From assembly GCA_011390955.1 (NCBI GenBank), contig JAABRM010000056.1, positions 1 to 47,850 on the forward strand: a stretch of 47,850 bases of DNA, given 5' to 3'. Both the position numbers and the translations under genes were made by a program. Each line of letters opens with the position of its first letter. Positions within the stretch are counted from its first letter, which is position 1. The stretch comes from Oscillatoriales cyanobacterium (GTDB lineage: Bacteria; Cyanobacteriota; Cyanobacteriia; Cyanobacteriales; Laspinemataceae). This document shows positions 28,231 through 36,335 of this stretch, in pieces. Below the pieces are notes generated by a model. It did not search any database, had not been told where the DNA came from, and was given only the letters and a program-made list of their open reading frames with translations.

Positions 28231-28689
28231 GTGTCTAAACGAGTTCCATTAATCTTAAATAAAGATGTCAAAAAACTAGGAAAAGTCGGTGACTTAGTGG
28301 AAGTTGCCCCTGGATATGCTCGCAATTATTTATTGCCCCAAGGCATGGCTTATCGCGTCACTCCGGGAGTATTAAAACAAGTCGAAAGACGCAAAGAAGA
28401 AGAACGGAAACGGATTTTAGCGGAAAAAGAAGCCGCCAAAGCCCGGAAAACTGCCCTGGAAACTATTGGTCGCTTTACCATTGCCAAGCGCGTGGGAGAA
28501 GGAGAGGCAATTTTTGGCACCGTCACCGATCGCGAAGTGGCGGAAGTGATTCTCAAGATTACTTCTCAAGAAGTAGATCGCCGGGGCATTACTCTACCGG
28601 ATATCAGCAAATTGGGTTTCTACAAAGTCCAAATCAAACTACACCCAGAAGTCACCGCCGAAGTGGAAATTCAGGTGGTGGCTGAATAA
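28231..28689 (+). CDS. rplI: 50S ribosomal protein L9
   Basis: Large-subunit ribosomal protein of 152 residues, the standard size. The N-terminal RNA-binding domain has [21 protein letters not shown]. The long connecting helix is rich in Glu, Lys and Arg ([17 protein letters not shown]). The C-terminal domain starts at [14 protein letters not shown]. The GTG at 28231 is preceded by GAGGAG, and the protein then starts SKRVPLILN as in other cyanobacteria; the longer upstream frame is spurious. dnaB follows, a conserved bacterial pairing. Confidence 0.97.
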   Translation: MSKRVPLILNKDVKKLGKVGDLVEVAPGYARNYLLPQGMAYRVTPGVLKQVERRKEEERKRILAEKEAAKARKTALETIGRFTIAKRVGEGEAIFGTVTDREVAEVILKITSQEVDRRGITLPDISKLGFYKVQIKLHPEVTAEVEIQVVAE

Positions 28690-28706
28690 TTATATCAGCA
28701 ATCATT

Positions 28707-28752
28707 AGGGGTAATTCGCGAATTACCCCTGGGGTGATTCGCAAATCACCCC
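28707..28752. repeat. Two adjacent palindromes after rplI
   Basis: A 24-bp perfect palindrome (AGGGGTAATTCG and its complement, 28707-28730) is followed at once by a 22-bp relative (GGGGTGATT cgca AATCACCCC, 28731-28752). The first could end the rplI transcript, though no T run follows. The pair looks like a duplicated dispersed repeat. Confidence 0.7.
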
Positions 28753-28799
28753 TAGACTGAAGTCTAACCGTTCAAAGCTCAAAGCCGATCGCTATTATT

Positions 28800-30596
28800 A
28801 TGGTTGACCTAGTTAAGTTCCAAGGCAATAGCGGTAATCGCTTACCTCCACAAAATATCGAAGCGGAGGAATCAATTTTAGGCGCCATATTGCTCGACCC
28901 GGAAGCTATCAGTATGGTGGCAGATATTCTGCCCAAAGACGCCTTTTCTATCACTGCCCACCAAGAAATTTATCAAGCTTGTTTAACCCTCCAACTTCAA
29001 GGGAAACCTACGGATTTGATGACCGTCACCACTTGGTTATCCGATCGCAAGATTTTAGAAAAAATTGGCGGTCAAATTAAATTAGCCCAACTGATCGATC
29101 GCACCGTTTCCTCGGTGAATATTGACCTGTATGCTTTGTTAGTAGTTGATAAATGGATTCGCCGCAAATTAATCCATGCGGGTCACGAAATTGCCGAACT
29201 AGGATATGATACCGCTACGGAATTACCCCAAATCTTAGATAAAGCAGAACAAACCATCTTTGGACTGACCCAAGAACGCCCCCAACAAGGGCTAGTTTCT
29301 ATCTCCGAAACCCTGATTCAAACCTTTGAAACTATTGAAATTTATCAGCAAGGTTTAGCACTTCCGGGACTGCCTTGTGATTTTTATGATTTAGATGCCA
29401 TGACTGGCGGTTTTCAACGTTCAGATTTAATTATTGTCGCCGGTCGTCCTTCAATGGGCAAAACCGCATTTTCTATCGGCGTTGCTTATAATATTGCCTC
29501 AATTCATCAGTTGCCCGTGGCAATTTTTAGTTTAGAAATGTCCAAAGAACAGTTAGTACAACGGATGCTTTCAGGAGAGGCAGGAATTGAAAGTAATCGG
29601 CTGCGATCGGGTCGCATTAGCCAGAATGAATGGGAACCTTTAAGTCGGGCGATCGCTACTTTATCAGAACTGCCAATATTTATTGACGATAGCCCCAATC
29701 CTACGGTGACAGAAATTCGCTCCAAATGTCGGCGGCTTCAGTCAGAGCAAGGGGGAAAGTTAGGATTAATTTTGATCGATTATTTACAATTAATGGAGGG
29801 AAGTAGTCCAGATAATCGAGTTCAGGAATTATCCAGAATTACTCGCGGACTCAAAGGTTTAGCCCGGGAATTGAATGTGCCGATTATTACTTTATCTCAG
29901 CTTAGTCGTGGGGTTGAATCCCGCACGAATAAGCGACCGATGATGTCAGATTTGCGCGAGTCTGGTTGTTTAACCGGAGATACTTTAATTCCTTTAGTGA
30001 ATCATCGGCATCAGCAGCTACCGATTCGAGACTTTATCGACAAAATCGGTAAATCTCGGTTGAAAGTTTGGGCAGTGAATGAAGCAACGATGATGTTAGA
30101 ACCTGCCCTGGTTCATCATGCTTTTGCTACGGGAGTTAAACCCGTATTTAAACTAACTACCCATGATGGGCGATCGCTTCGGGCAACAGGAAATCACAAG
30201 TTTCTCACAATGGCTGGGTGGCAAAGGTTGGATGAATTGGCGATCGGCGATCGCATCGCCATTCCCATCGATCGATTCCAGGAATCCTTGCAGTATTTTA
30301 AAATTTATTGGGATGAAATCATCTCCATAGAGACAGATGGAGAAGCAGAAGTTTATGACCTAACCGTGGATATTCATCACAACTTTGTGGCTAATAATAT
30401 CATCGTTCACAACAGCATCGAGCAAGACGCGGATTTAGTGATTATGTTGTATCGAGAAGAGTATTACAATCCCGATACCCCCGATCGCGGCATTGCGGAG
30501 GTGATTATTACTAAACATAGAAATGGGCCAACAGGAACGGTGAAATTATTGTTTGATTCCCAGGTGACTAAATTTAGGAATTTAGCCAGAAGATAA
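28800..30596 (+). CDS. dnaB: Replicative DNA helicase DnaB containing an intein
   Basis: Hexameric helicase that unwinds the replication fork. The precursor is 598 residues; without the intein the mature protein is 449, the normal size. The N-terminal DnaB domain begins at PPQNIEAEESILGAILL. The RecA-like domain has Walker A GRPSMGKT (about 215-222), FSLEMSKEQL, and Walker B LILIDYLQLM. The intein interrupts the conserved DLRESG-SIEQDADLV segment between residues 389 and 539. No strong ribosome site is seen before the ATG. Correct splicing should be required for a working helicase. Confidence 0.97.
   Translation: MVDLVKFQGNSGNRLPPQNIEAEESILGAILLDPEAISMVADILPKDAFSITAHQEIYQACLTLQLQGKPTDLMTVTTWLSDRKILEKIGGQIKLAQLIDRTVSSVNIDLYALLVVDKWIRRKLIHAGHEIAELGYDTATELPQILDKAEQTIFGLTQERPQQGLVSISETLIQTFETIEIYQQGLALPGLPCDFYDLDAMTGGFQRSDLIIVAGRPSMGKTAFSIGVAYNIASIHQLPVAIFSLEMSKEQLVQRMLSGEAGIESNRLRSGRISQNEWEPLSRAIATLSELPIFIDDSPNPTVTEIRSKCRRLQSEQGGKLGLILIDYLQLMEGSSPDNRVQELSRITRGLKGLARELNVPIITLSQLSRGVESRTNKRPMMSDLRESGCLTGDTLIPLVNHRHQQLPIRDFIDKIGKSRLKVWAVNEATMMLEPALVHHAFATGVKPVFKLTTHDGRSLRATGNHKFLTMAGWQRLDELAIGDRIAIPIDRFQESLQYFKIYWDEIISIETDGEAEVYDLTVDIHHNFVANNIIVHNSIEQDADLVIMLYREEYYNPDTPDRGIAEVIITKHRNGPTGTVKLLFDSQVTKFRNLARR
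29967..30413 (+). other. DnaB mini-intein, 149 residues, no homing endonuclease
   Basis: Class 1 protein-splicing element at the site used by the well-known Synechocystis DnaB intein. Cys1 (CLTGDTLIPL) starts it, the block B TxxH is in RATGNHKFLT, block F is VYDLTVDIHHNFVANNIIVH, and the last residue is Asn after His. The next extein residue is Ser, giving the Cys/HN/Ser set needed for splicing. There are only about 30 residues between GWQRLDEL and IYWDEI, so no LAGLIDADG endonuclease is present. It is a naturally minimal intein. Confidence 0.95.
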
Positions 30597-30664
30597 GGGT
30601 CGATCAAATAAGCGGTGATAAAAATGATAAAATTAAATTGGCGGAACATAAAGTCAAATGAAAA

Positions 30665-31285
30665 ATGTCAGAGCCCCTGCCTAATATACAGTTTGAGCAA
30701 CTCAACCTTGACCAGACCAGTAGTCGGGCGATCGAACAGCTACTTGCTTATAGTCTGTCGCTAATCGATCCAGTAAAAGAACCAGAGGCGATTGCCTACT
30801 TATCCCAACTTCAAAAACAGATCGTCCAACTGAGAAGTCAGAAAGGCTACTTCGGTTCTAAGAAAATTCATGTCGGGGTGAGCGAGTTAAGGCAAGCTTT
30901 TCATGCTCATAGTCAATCGGCTGCTGCTGAACAAATTAAACAGATTTCGGCTTATTTACTCCTATTCTATGCCGTTGAATGTGGCCTCAAGAGTATTTGG
31001 CTGAAGCAAAACAAGTTGCAAACCACTGAACAGATTCCCGACCGAACCCTTTTATCTAAAGATGGTCATAATCTAGATAGATGGGTCAAAGAACTGAAAA
31101 TTTCCGCCAGCCAAGTGAGCGGAACTCCCGATTTTCATCTGGAAAAAGGGGGTTTCAGTTTAAACATAGAAAAGGCTCATCAAGCGTGGCGATATAACAT
31201 TCGCCTCAAAAGTGAAGATGAAAAGGTTTTAGTCGAGTGGTTAAACAGTATTTGTAATTGGATTAAGGAGAACATCAACCGATGA
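30665..31285 (+). CDS. Unknown protein with HEPN-like helical C-terminal half
   Basis: A 206-residue soluble protein. The segment ISAYLLLFYAVECGLKSIWL followed by a GHNLDRWVKEL motif resembles the paired helices of HEPN-like proteins, many of which are RNases or helpers in toxin and defence systems. A canonical C-terminal Rx4-6H RNase motif is not evident; the only near match (RQAFHAH, about residue 77) is outside the expected helix. Its last codons overlap the start of the 886-aa ATPase gene as ATGA (31282-31285), so the two are translated together and probably act together. The 68-bp gap from dnaB could allow read-through. I do not know the function. Confidence 0.7.
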   Translation: MSEPLPNIQFEQLNLDQTSSRAIEQLLAYSLSLIDPVKEPEAIAYLSQLQKQIVQLRSQKGYFGSKKIHVGVSELRQAFHAHSQSAAAEQIKQISAYLLLFYAVECGLKSIWLKQNKLQTTEQIPDRTLLSKDGHNLDRWVKELKISASQVSGTPDFHLEKGGFSLNIEKAHQAWRYNIRLKSEDEKVLVEWLNSICNWIKENINR

Positions 31286-33942
31286 TTCCATCAGATATTC
31301 GTCTTTATACTTGGGTTGACGTAGAAGAAGTTTTACTGCGGAAACAAAAGCAAAATGAATGGCCAAACTGGTTGGTTTGGGCGCGAACCTACTGGGACGG
31401 GTTAACGATGGGAATTCGTCCGGGAACTCAAGCAGAAGCCCAAAATTGGCTGAGGGAAATTTACGATCCTCGCTTCAGAAATAATTCTCAGTCGGACAGC
31501 CTAGATAGTTATATTATTTTAGAAAGTGTTGCTGATAATCAACGGATTTTGTCGATTTTGTTGGAGGAAACCGAGGAAGCCCCCCCAACTCCTAGACTTA
31601 CTCCCAGTTTATCCAGACCGGGTGTGCTTTGGCCTCCCACTGAAAATATCGAACCTCCGGCGATTATGCCATTAGATGTCCCCCCAGTGGTGGCATTTCA
31701 TTCTTTTAAAGGTGGGGTGGGACGGACTACTCATGCGATCGCTTTAGCAAAAGCTTTAACCGCGAAAAAACAAAAAGTTCTGTTAGTTGATGGGGATTTA
31801 GAAGCACCGGGAATTAGTTGGTTATTTGAGCGAAGATTGCCCAATCCCCCGGTTTCTTTTGCGGACTTTTTAGCCCTGGTTCATGGCGATCCATCTCCCC
31901 ATGCTGAAACCGCCATACAATTAGTGAGCGATCGCCTGCAAGATGCATTCATTGACGGGATATTTATCCTGCCCTCATTTCGGTCTACTTCAGGATTTAG
32001 CTCGTTAGAAATTCGACCAGAACATCTGATCCAAGGTTCTCAAAATGCGTTTGTCTTGACCGATATTTTAGCCAGTCTGGGAAAATCTCTAGGGGTCAAT
32101 GTGGTGCTAGTAGACCTGCGGGCTGGACTCTCAGAATTAGCCACAGGTTTAATTTTAGATCCGCGAGTTTATCGGATATTTGTTACTACCTTAACCGGAC
32201 AATCCATCGCCGGAACGGTGAGAGTTTTAGAACTGATTGGGGAGCGATCGCCTTCTACCAGAGAAGAAGATCCATTACCCGCCTTAATTTTCAGCCAAGT
32301 TCCTGAAGATAAAAAATTAACCGATTTGGTCATCAAACCTGAACAAAAACTGCTGGAAGCAGCCAGACCATTTTTAGGAGAAGATGGGGATATTCTGAGA
32401 GTAATTACCCCCTTTGCTGATAGTTTGCTGGTTTTACCTCCTACTTGGGAAGAGGTGATGAATAAGCTGGAGCGATCGGGGATGGTGGATGCAGTAATTC
32501 CCCTGTTGGATTGGTTGCCTAGTCAAAGTGGTGAATCGCTCCAAGAAAGTCTTTCTAGTTTTAAATCCCAACGACAACTGATTAAAGAATTGGCGGAAAA
32601 ATTAGTTTATGCCGAGACAGCAGAAATCGATAATTTTTTAGCTACGATTCCTTTAAAAAAATTGGCTTCCGACCATCGACGACAACTCCCTATTACAGTA
32701 GTCGTTGGTGCTAAAGGTTCAGGGAAAACTTATACATTTATGCAAATCGTTCGCCGGGAAAATTGGGAAAAATTTGTGCAGGAAACTGGGGCAGAAGTGC
32801 AAAATAATGCCTTAATAGCTCCTGTGTTAGCATCAAAAAATTTAGAGGATAATGCTAAAAAAATAGTTGAAAATGTGCAGAAAAAAACTGCTAAAAAATT
32901 AAATTTTGACCGGCCTCAATACTCTAACGATATTCGAGATGATATTAGAAAAAATCTGACCCAAAACCTCCATGAAGGGCAGTGGCGAGAATGTTGGCTA
33001 GATGTCATGGCTTGGGGGGTTGGTTTTCAACCTAAGCAAGCCGGGGCTGGGCGAGAATTAGCCGACCATTTATTTCAAGAAAAACAGCAGCTTATTGTCG
33101 TCATTGATGGGCTAGAAGACTTATTTCAGAACTTTGATAATGACGAAAATCAACAAAAAGCTTTACGGGCTTTACTTCAAGAAGTACCGGAATGGTTAGG
33201 ACAACAGCCCGGTCGTCCTTGGGGAATAATTATTTTTGTCCGGCGAGATATTGTCTTGGCGGCGGTGCGTCAAAATGCCGCTCAGATGATGGCTCGTTAT
33301 CAGCCTTATGCTTTAAAATGGAATCGGGAAGAAGCACTTAGATTAGTGGCTTGGGTGACAAAAAAAGCCATTTCTAATTTTAACATTAATCTTGACAAAC
33401 TGCAAGATATGAGTGAGGAGGAAATCACCGATACTTTAGTCCCACTGTGGGGGAAAAAATTGGGGGGTGAAAAATCTAAAGAAGCTCGTTCTGTGCAATT
33501 TGTCCTGGCTGCTCTTTCTGATTTCAATGGTCAAATTCAATCGCGAGATTTGGTCAGATTTTTAAAGATAGCCGCCGATAAATCTATGCATGATAATCGG
33601 TGGCAGGATCGAATTCTTATTCCTAAAGCAATTCGGGATGCTTTACCGGAATGTAGTCAGCGGAAAATCGAAGAAATTGAGATAGAAAATACTGCCTTAA
33701 AAAATATTTTTACTAAATTACGGGACTTGGCAGAGGCTAATCGGAAAATTCCTTTTACCCGCGAAGCTGCTCAGTTATCGATTGAGGAAATTAAAACCTT
33801 ATTAGATAATGGCGTATTGATTCAAGAAGAAGATGATTATTATATGCCGGAAATATTCCGTTACGGGTTAAATTTTGGACTGACAGGCAGGGCGCGTCCT
33901 CGGGTTTTATCTCTGGCTCGCCGTGCGGGACAGAGTTATTAA
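31282..33942 (+). CDS. Dual P-loop protein: KGGVGR-type ParA-like domain plus STAND-like NTPase
   Basis: An 886-residue protein. N-terminal domain of unknown type (1-95; RLYTWVDVEEVLLRKQKQ), a proline-rich linker (100-135), then a ParA/MinD-like domain (about 136-410) whose Walker A reads KGGVGRTT (143-150). The deviant first Lys is kept but the universal P-loop Lys is Arg. VDGDLEAPG (169-177) and VVLVDLRAG follow. A second P-loop domain (about 465-700) has an orthodox GAKGSGKT (476-483) and Walker B LIVVIDGLEDLF (604-615). A C-terminal winged-helix-like part (about 820-865) has an LSIEEIKTLLDNGVL helix. No transmembrane segment is seen. KGGVGR variants occur in accessory, conflict-type gene sets (family knowledge), and the coupling to the HEPN-like gene supports a role as sensor or switch (inference). 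Confidence 0.8.
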   Translation: MIPSDIRLYTWVDVEEVLLRKQKQNEWPNWLVWARTYWDGLTMGIRPGTQAEAQNWLREIYDPRFRNNSQSDSLDSYIILESVADNQRILSILLEETEEAPPTPRLTPSLSRPGVLWPPTENIEPPAIMPLDVPPVVAFHSFKGGVGRTTHAIALAKALTAKKQKVLLVDGDLEAPGISWLFERRLPNPPVSFADFLALVHGDPSPHAETAIQLVSDRLQDAFIDGIFILPSFRSTSGFSSLEIRPEHLIQGSQNAFVLTDILASLGKSLGVNVVLVDLRAGLSELATGLILDPRVYRIFVTTLTGQSIAGTVRVLELIGERSPSTREEDPLPALIFSQVPEDKKLTDLVIKPEQKLLEAARPFLGEDGDILRVITPFADSLLVLPPTWEEVMNKLERSGMVDAVIPLLDWLPSQSGESLQESLSSFKSQRQLIKELAEKLVYAETAEIDNFLATIPLKKLASDHRRQLPITVVVGAKGSGKTYTFMQIVRRENWEKFVQETGAEVQNNALIAPVLASKNLEDNAKKIVENVQKKTAKKLNFDRPQYSNDIRDDIRKNLTQNLHEGQWRECWLDVMAWGVGFQPKQAGAGRELADHLFQEKQQLIVVIDGLEDLFQNFDNDENQQKALRALLQEVPEWLGQQPGRPWGIIIFVRRDIVLAAVRQNAAQMMARYQPYALKWNREEALRLVAWVTKKAISNFNINLDKLQDMSEEEITDTLVPLWGKKLGGEKSKEARSVQFVLAALSDFNGQIQSRDLVRFLKIAADKSMHDNRWQDRILIPKAIRDALPECSQRKIEEIEIENTALKNIFTKLRDLAEANRKIPFTREAAQLSIEEIKTLLDNGVLIQEEDDYYMPEIFRYGLNFGLTGRARPRVLSLARRAGQSY

Positions 33943-33989
33943 TTAGTCCCCCGGATAACGATCTATTCCGGAATGAAAAATCGCTGTTT

Positions 33990-34144
33990 TAAGTAGGTGG
34001 GCAGAAATAAATGCACCAAAGACCATATCAGAAGAAAAACTGTCATTCCCGCCGATGGCGGCCTTCGCGGGGGTAAACTCCGACGGGAATCCAAAGCCTA
34101 TCGGCGGGGAACGAAAAGTGCAATTAATTATGTTCACCTACTTA
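33990..34144 (+). mobile_element. 155-bp MITE-like element, copy 1
   Basis: Bounded by perfect 10-bp terminal inverted repeats TAAGTAGGTG and CACCTACTTA, the outer TA being a likely target duplication as for IS630/Tc1-type elements. A second 155-bp copy with 11 mismatches and no gaps lies inverted at 46094-46248. It has no coding capacity. An internal ATTCCCGC/GGGAAT pair adds secondary structure. It sits between the ATPase gene and the Uma2 gene. Confidence 0.9.
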
Positions 34145-34211
34145 GACCGATATATGCCTGAGTTAATTAGGTTCGTTTACTTATTACTTTTGGATTAAGG
34201 AGTTTATGGTT

Positions 34212-34790
34212 ATGATAGCAGCACGAGATGAGGAGCGGTACTTTACACCTGAAGAGTATTTTATTTGGGAAGAGACGCAGCTAGAAAAACACGAACTGAT
34301 CGATGGTCGGGTTTATGCGATGAGTGGTGGCACTAGAAATCACAGCGATATCGCGGGAAACTTTTTAGCGATCGTCAAGCCCCATCTGCGGGGCAGTGGT
34401 TGTAAAACATACAATTCTGACTGTCGCGTAAATATCCTCAATACTCGCAACTATACTTATCCTGATTTAAGCGTTACTTGCGATTCGCGAGATAATTCTA
34501 GCCCCCAATATATTACTTATCCCTGTTTGATTGTGGAGGTTTTATCAGATAGTACCGAGGCTTACGATCGCGGCAAGAAGTTTGCCAAATATCGGCAAAA
34601 TCCTAATCTGGTTGATTATGTGTTGGTGAGTTCTGATGAGATGGCGGTGGATATCTATCATAAAAATGATGCGGGTGAATGGGTGATTCTTAGCTATCGA
34701 GAAGGCGATCGCGTGGAGTTGAAAAGTATTGATTTGAGTGTGGCGATCGAGGTGTTCTATGAAGAAATAATATTTGAGGCACAATCTTAA
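34212..34790 (+). CDS. Uma2 family (DUF820) PD-(D/E)XK nuclease-fold protein
   Basis: A 192-residue member of the Uma2 family, greatly expanded in cyanobacteria. Motifs: TPEEYFIWEE, the acidic HELIDGRVYAMSGG, YPDLSV (first metal Asp), and LIVEVLSDSTEAYDRGKKFAKY (Glu-x-Leu catalytic strand, then the helix). All nuclease-fold residues appear present. Two in-frame ATGs occur six bases apart; AAGGAG is nine bases from the second (34212), which is chosen. The biological role of these proteins is poorly known. It follows the MITE copy by 67 bp. Confidence 0.88.
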   Translation: MIAARDEERYFTPEEYFIWEETQLEKHELIDGRVYAMSGGTRNHSDIAGNFLAIVKPHLRGSGCKTYNSDCRVNILNTRNYTYPDLSVTCDSRDNSSPQYITYPCLIVEVLSDSTEAYDRGKKFAKYRQNPNLVDYVLVSSDEMAVDIYHKNDAGEWVILSYREGDRVELKSIDLSVAIEVFYEEIIFEAQS

Positions 34791-34910
34791 TTTATTATTT
34801 AGCATGACTGCTTACCAGAAGCCTAAATAAATTCCTAGATAGCCACGGGCTTAAACCCGTGGCACTTACTCCCCCGATCGCATTCTCGCCGTCACGGGGG
34901 AGGATTTACC

Positions 34911-35246
34911 CTAGCCAGCCAAACTCTCTTTACTGAGGGGTATCATTTCTCCGGTCACGGTAAGTCCGAGTAACATTGGTTCATTTGGTCGAATAATCTT
35001 GCCAGTAATCGCGCAACGCTCCTCATGTTGCGCTGTAGCATCAAAACTAGCTCGAATATCTGACGGCGAAAGGTGAGATGTCATGTCTCCAGATTTATGT
35101 TGCACGAACTTCCAGAGCACTTCCCGGATCAGTGCTTGATAGCCTTGATTCCCTGCGATCGCCTTCAATTGGTTCTTGAGCTCTCTCTCTAAGCGGATGC
35201 TGGTGACTTCCATTTCGGTGGTTGGAGTTTTGGTAATTGCGGGCAT
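34911..35246 (-). CDS. Ribbon-helix-helix-type DNA-binding protein
   Basis: A 111-residue protein. The segment EVTSIRLERELKNQLKAIAG followed by a second helix (GYQALIREVLWKFVQ) matches the beta-strand/helix/helix layout of MetJ/Arc-type repressors. The C-terminal part (CAITGKIIRPNEPMLLG) is a small extra domain of unknown role. An upstream ATG at 35273 exists, but ATGAGGA gives the ATG at 35246 a ribosome site nine bases away. It is divergent from a small ORF 93 bp off, so it may repress that promoter (inference). An antitoxin role is possible but unproven. Confidence 0.75.
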   Translation of the reverse strand: MPAITKTPTTEMEVTSIRLERELKNQLKAIAGNQGYQALIREVLWKFVQHKSGDMTSHLSPSDIRASFDATAQHEERCAITGKIIRPNEPMLLGLTVTGEMIPLSKESLAG

Positions 35247-35338
35247 AGCTTTTTTCCTCATAAAGGTGGACATATCTGTATTATTAGTGTAGTATGTTTT
35301 TTGTAGGATTCAAGTAGTAGCTTTCAACGAGGATACCT

Positions 35339-35617
35339 GTGAAATACTCACCCACCGATTCACTCACACGGCGTTTCGCCAGTAGCTTTGGCAGTGGTCT
35401 AGACGAAATCGATCGCATCTGGACAACCGCTATGCTGGGGATATGCCATTTTGAGGCAGGTGGGCAAACACAGGGAGCATCGTGTCTATTTACAGCAGTC
35501 AATGCTGTAGAAGAGATTAATGAAAATTTAGACTCCACCGGAGACTATCCGGAGGATAGACCACAACTGAATAGACGTAGCGGGAGGTACAGCCATAATC
35601 ATGGTGTACCAACATAG
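35339..35617 (+). CDS. Small protein (92 aa) of unknown function
   Basis: GTG start with GAGG about eight bases upstream. The product begins KYSPTDSLTRRFASSFGSGL and includes a plausible helix (LFTAVNAVEEINENLDS), then a polar tail. Composition is protein-like and the frame ends just before a good terminator, which supports it as a real gene. An opposite-strand frame (35284-35538) overlaps it but lacks such signals. I do not recognise a family. It lies between divergent and downstream DNA-binding or nuclease genes. Confidence 0.45.
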   Translation: MKYSPTDSLTRRFASSFGSGLDEIDRIWTTAMLGICHFEAGGQTQGASCLFTAVNAVEEINENLDSTGDYPEDRPQLNRRSGRYSHNHGVPT

Positions 35618-35640
35618 GCTCAAAAGACTTTAAATTCTCT

Positions 35641-35675
35641 AGCCCCCGCTTTCAAAGCTGAAGTGGGGGCTATTT
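35641..35675 (+). terminator. Rho-independent-type terminator before the HNH gene
   Basis: AGCCCCC pairs with GGGGGCT, with inner CTT/AAG pairing, followed by ATTTTAA. It ends the transcript of the 92-aa ORF, and lies right before the ribosome site of the HNH gene, so it may also attenuate that gene. Confidence 0.7.
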
Positions 35676-35693
35676 TAATGAGGAGTTCTCGTC

Positions 35694-36215
35694 GTGACCA
35701 GCATAACAGACATCTTAAATAAGTCGGTGGTGGTTTTTTCTAAAAATTATTTACCGATCAGTCGGGTCAATATTAAACGAGCGATCGCGCTTTTAATCAC
35801 CGGAAAAGCTGAACCCCTGGATTTCCGCACCGATGATATGGAGGACACCTGTATTGCCGTGCGATCGCCCAGTCTGGTGATGCAAGTACCCACTCAAATC
35901 CGTTTAACCTTTACCGGCAATGAACGGATCTGGAAAGTACCACCCGTTAACCGTCGGGAGGTACTGAGGCGCGATCGTCACCAATGCCAATATTGTGGCA
36001 GTCACAAAAATTTAACTTTAGATCACGTAATTCCCCGGTCTAAAGGGGGTAGTCATACATGGGATAACGTCGTCATTGCCTGCAACTCTTGCAACTCTCG
36101 CAAAGGCGATCGCACCCCGCAACAAGCAGCAATGCCACTGTTAACCAAACCACGCGCCCCGATCCACCCCGCTGTTGCTTTTGCCGAAAACTTTTGGCGG
36201 GAACAGCAGTTATAA
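35694..36215 (+). CDS. HNH endonuclease family protein
   Basis: A 173-residue protein of a type conserved across cyanobacteria. The N-terminal part (VVVFSKNYLPISRVNIKRAI) leads to WKVPPVNRREVLRRDRHQ, then the HNH core: a CQYC zinc pair, LDHVIPRSKGG (catalytic His and Asp), WDNVV (the N) and CNSCNSRKGDRTP (second zinc pair). All metal and catalytic positions are intact. It starts at GTG with GAGGAG eight bases upstream. It lacks IscB RuvC motifs, so it is not an RNA-guided nuclease. The physiological target is unknown. Confidence 0.92.
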   Translation: MTSITDILNKSVVVFSKNYLPISRVNIKRAIALLITGKAEPLDFRTDDMEDTCIAVRSPSLVMQVPTQIRLTFTGNERIWKVPPVNRREVLRRDRHQCQYCGSHKNLTLDHVIPRSKGGSHTWDNVVIACNSCNSRKGDRTPQQAAMPLLTKPRAPIHPAVAFAENFWREQQL

Positions 36216-36335
36216 GGCTGAGTTAGGACGAATTTTTTCCTCCTATTTTTAACCCCTAGGAAAGAAAATTTACCTCGGTTTTTTACCCTCAGCCAAGGGA
36301 TTAAGCACTCACAGGAAAAGAATCCTTACCCGGAA

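Noticed and set aside
30665-31285. Calling the HEPN-like protein an RNase toxin
   Set aside because: No canonical Rx4-6H motif lies in the expected C-terminal helix; RQAFHAH is misplaced, so only a HEPN-like resemblance is claimed.
35694-36215. HNH protein as an IscB-type RNA-guided nuclease
   Set aside because: No RuvC segments or bridge helix and far too short; it is the common small cyanobacterial HNH family.
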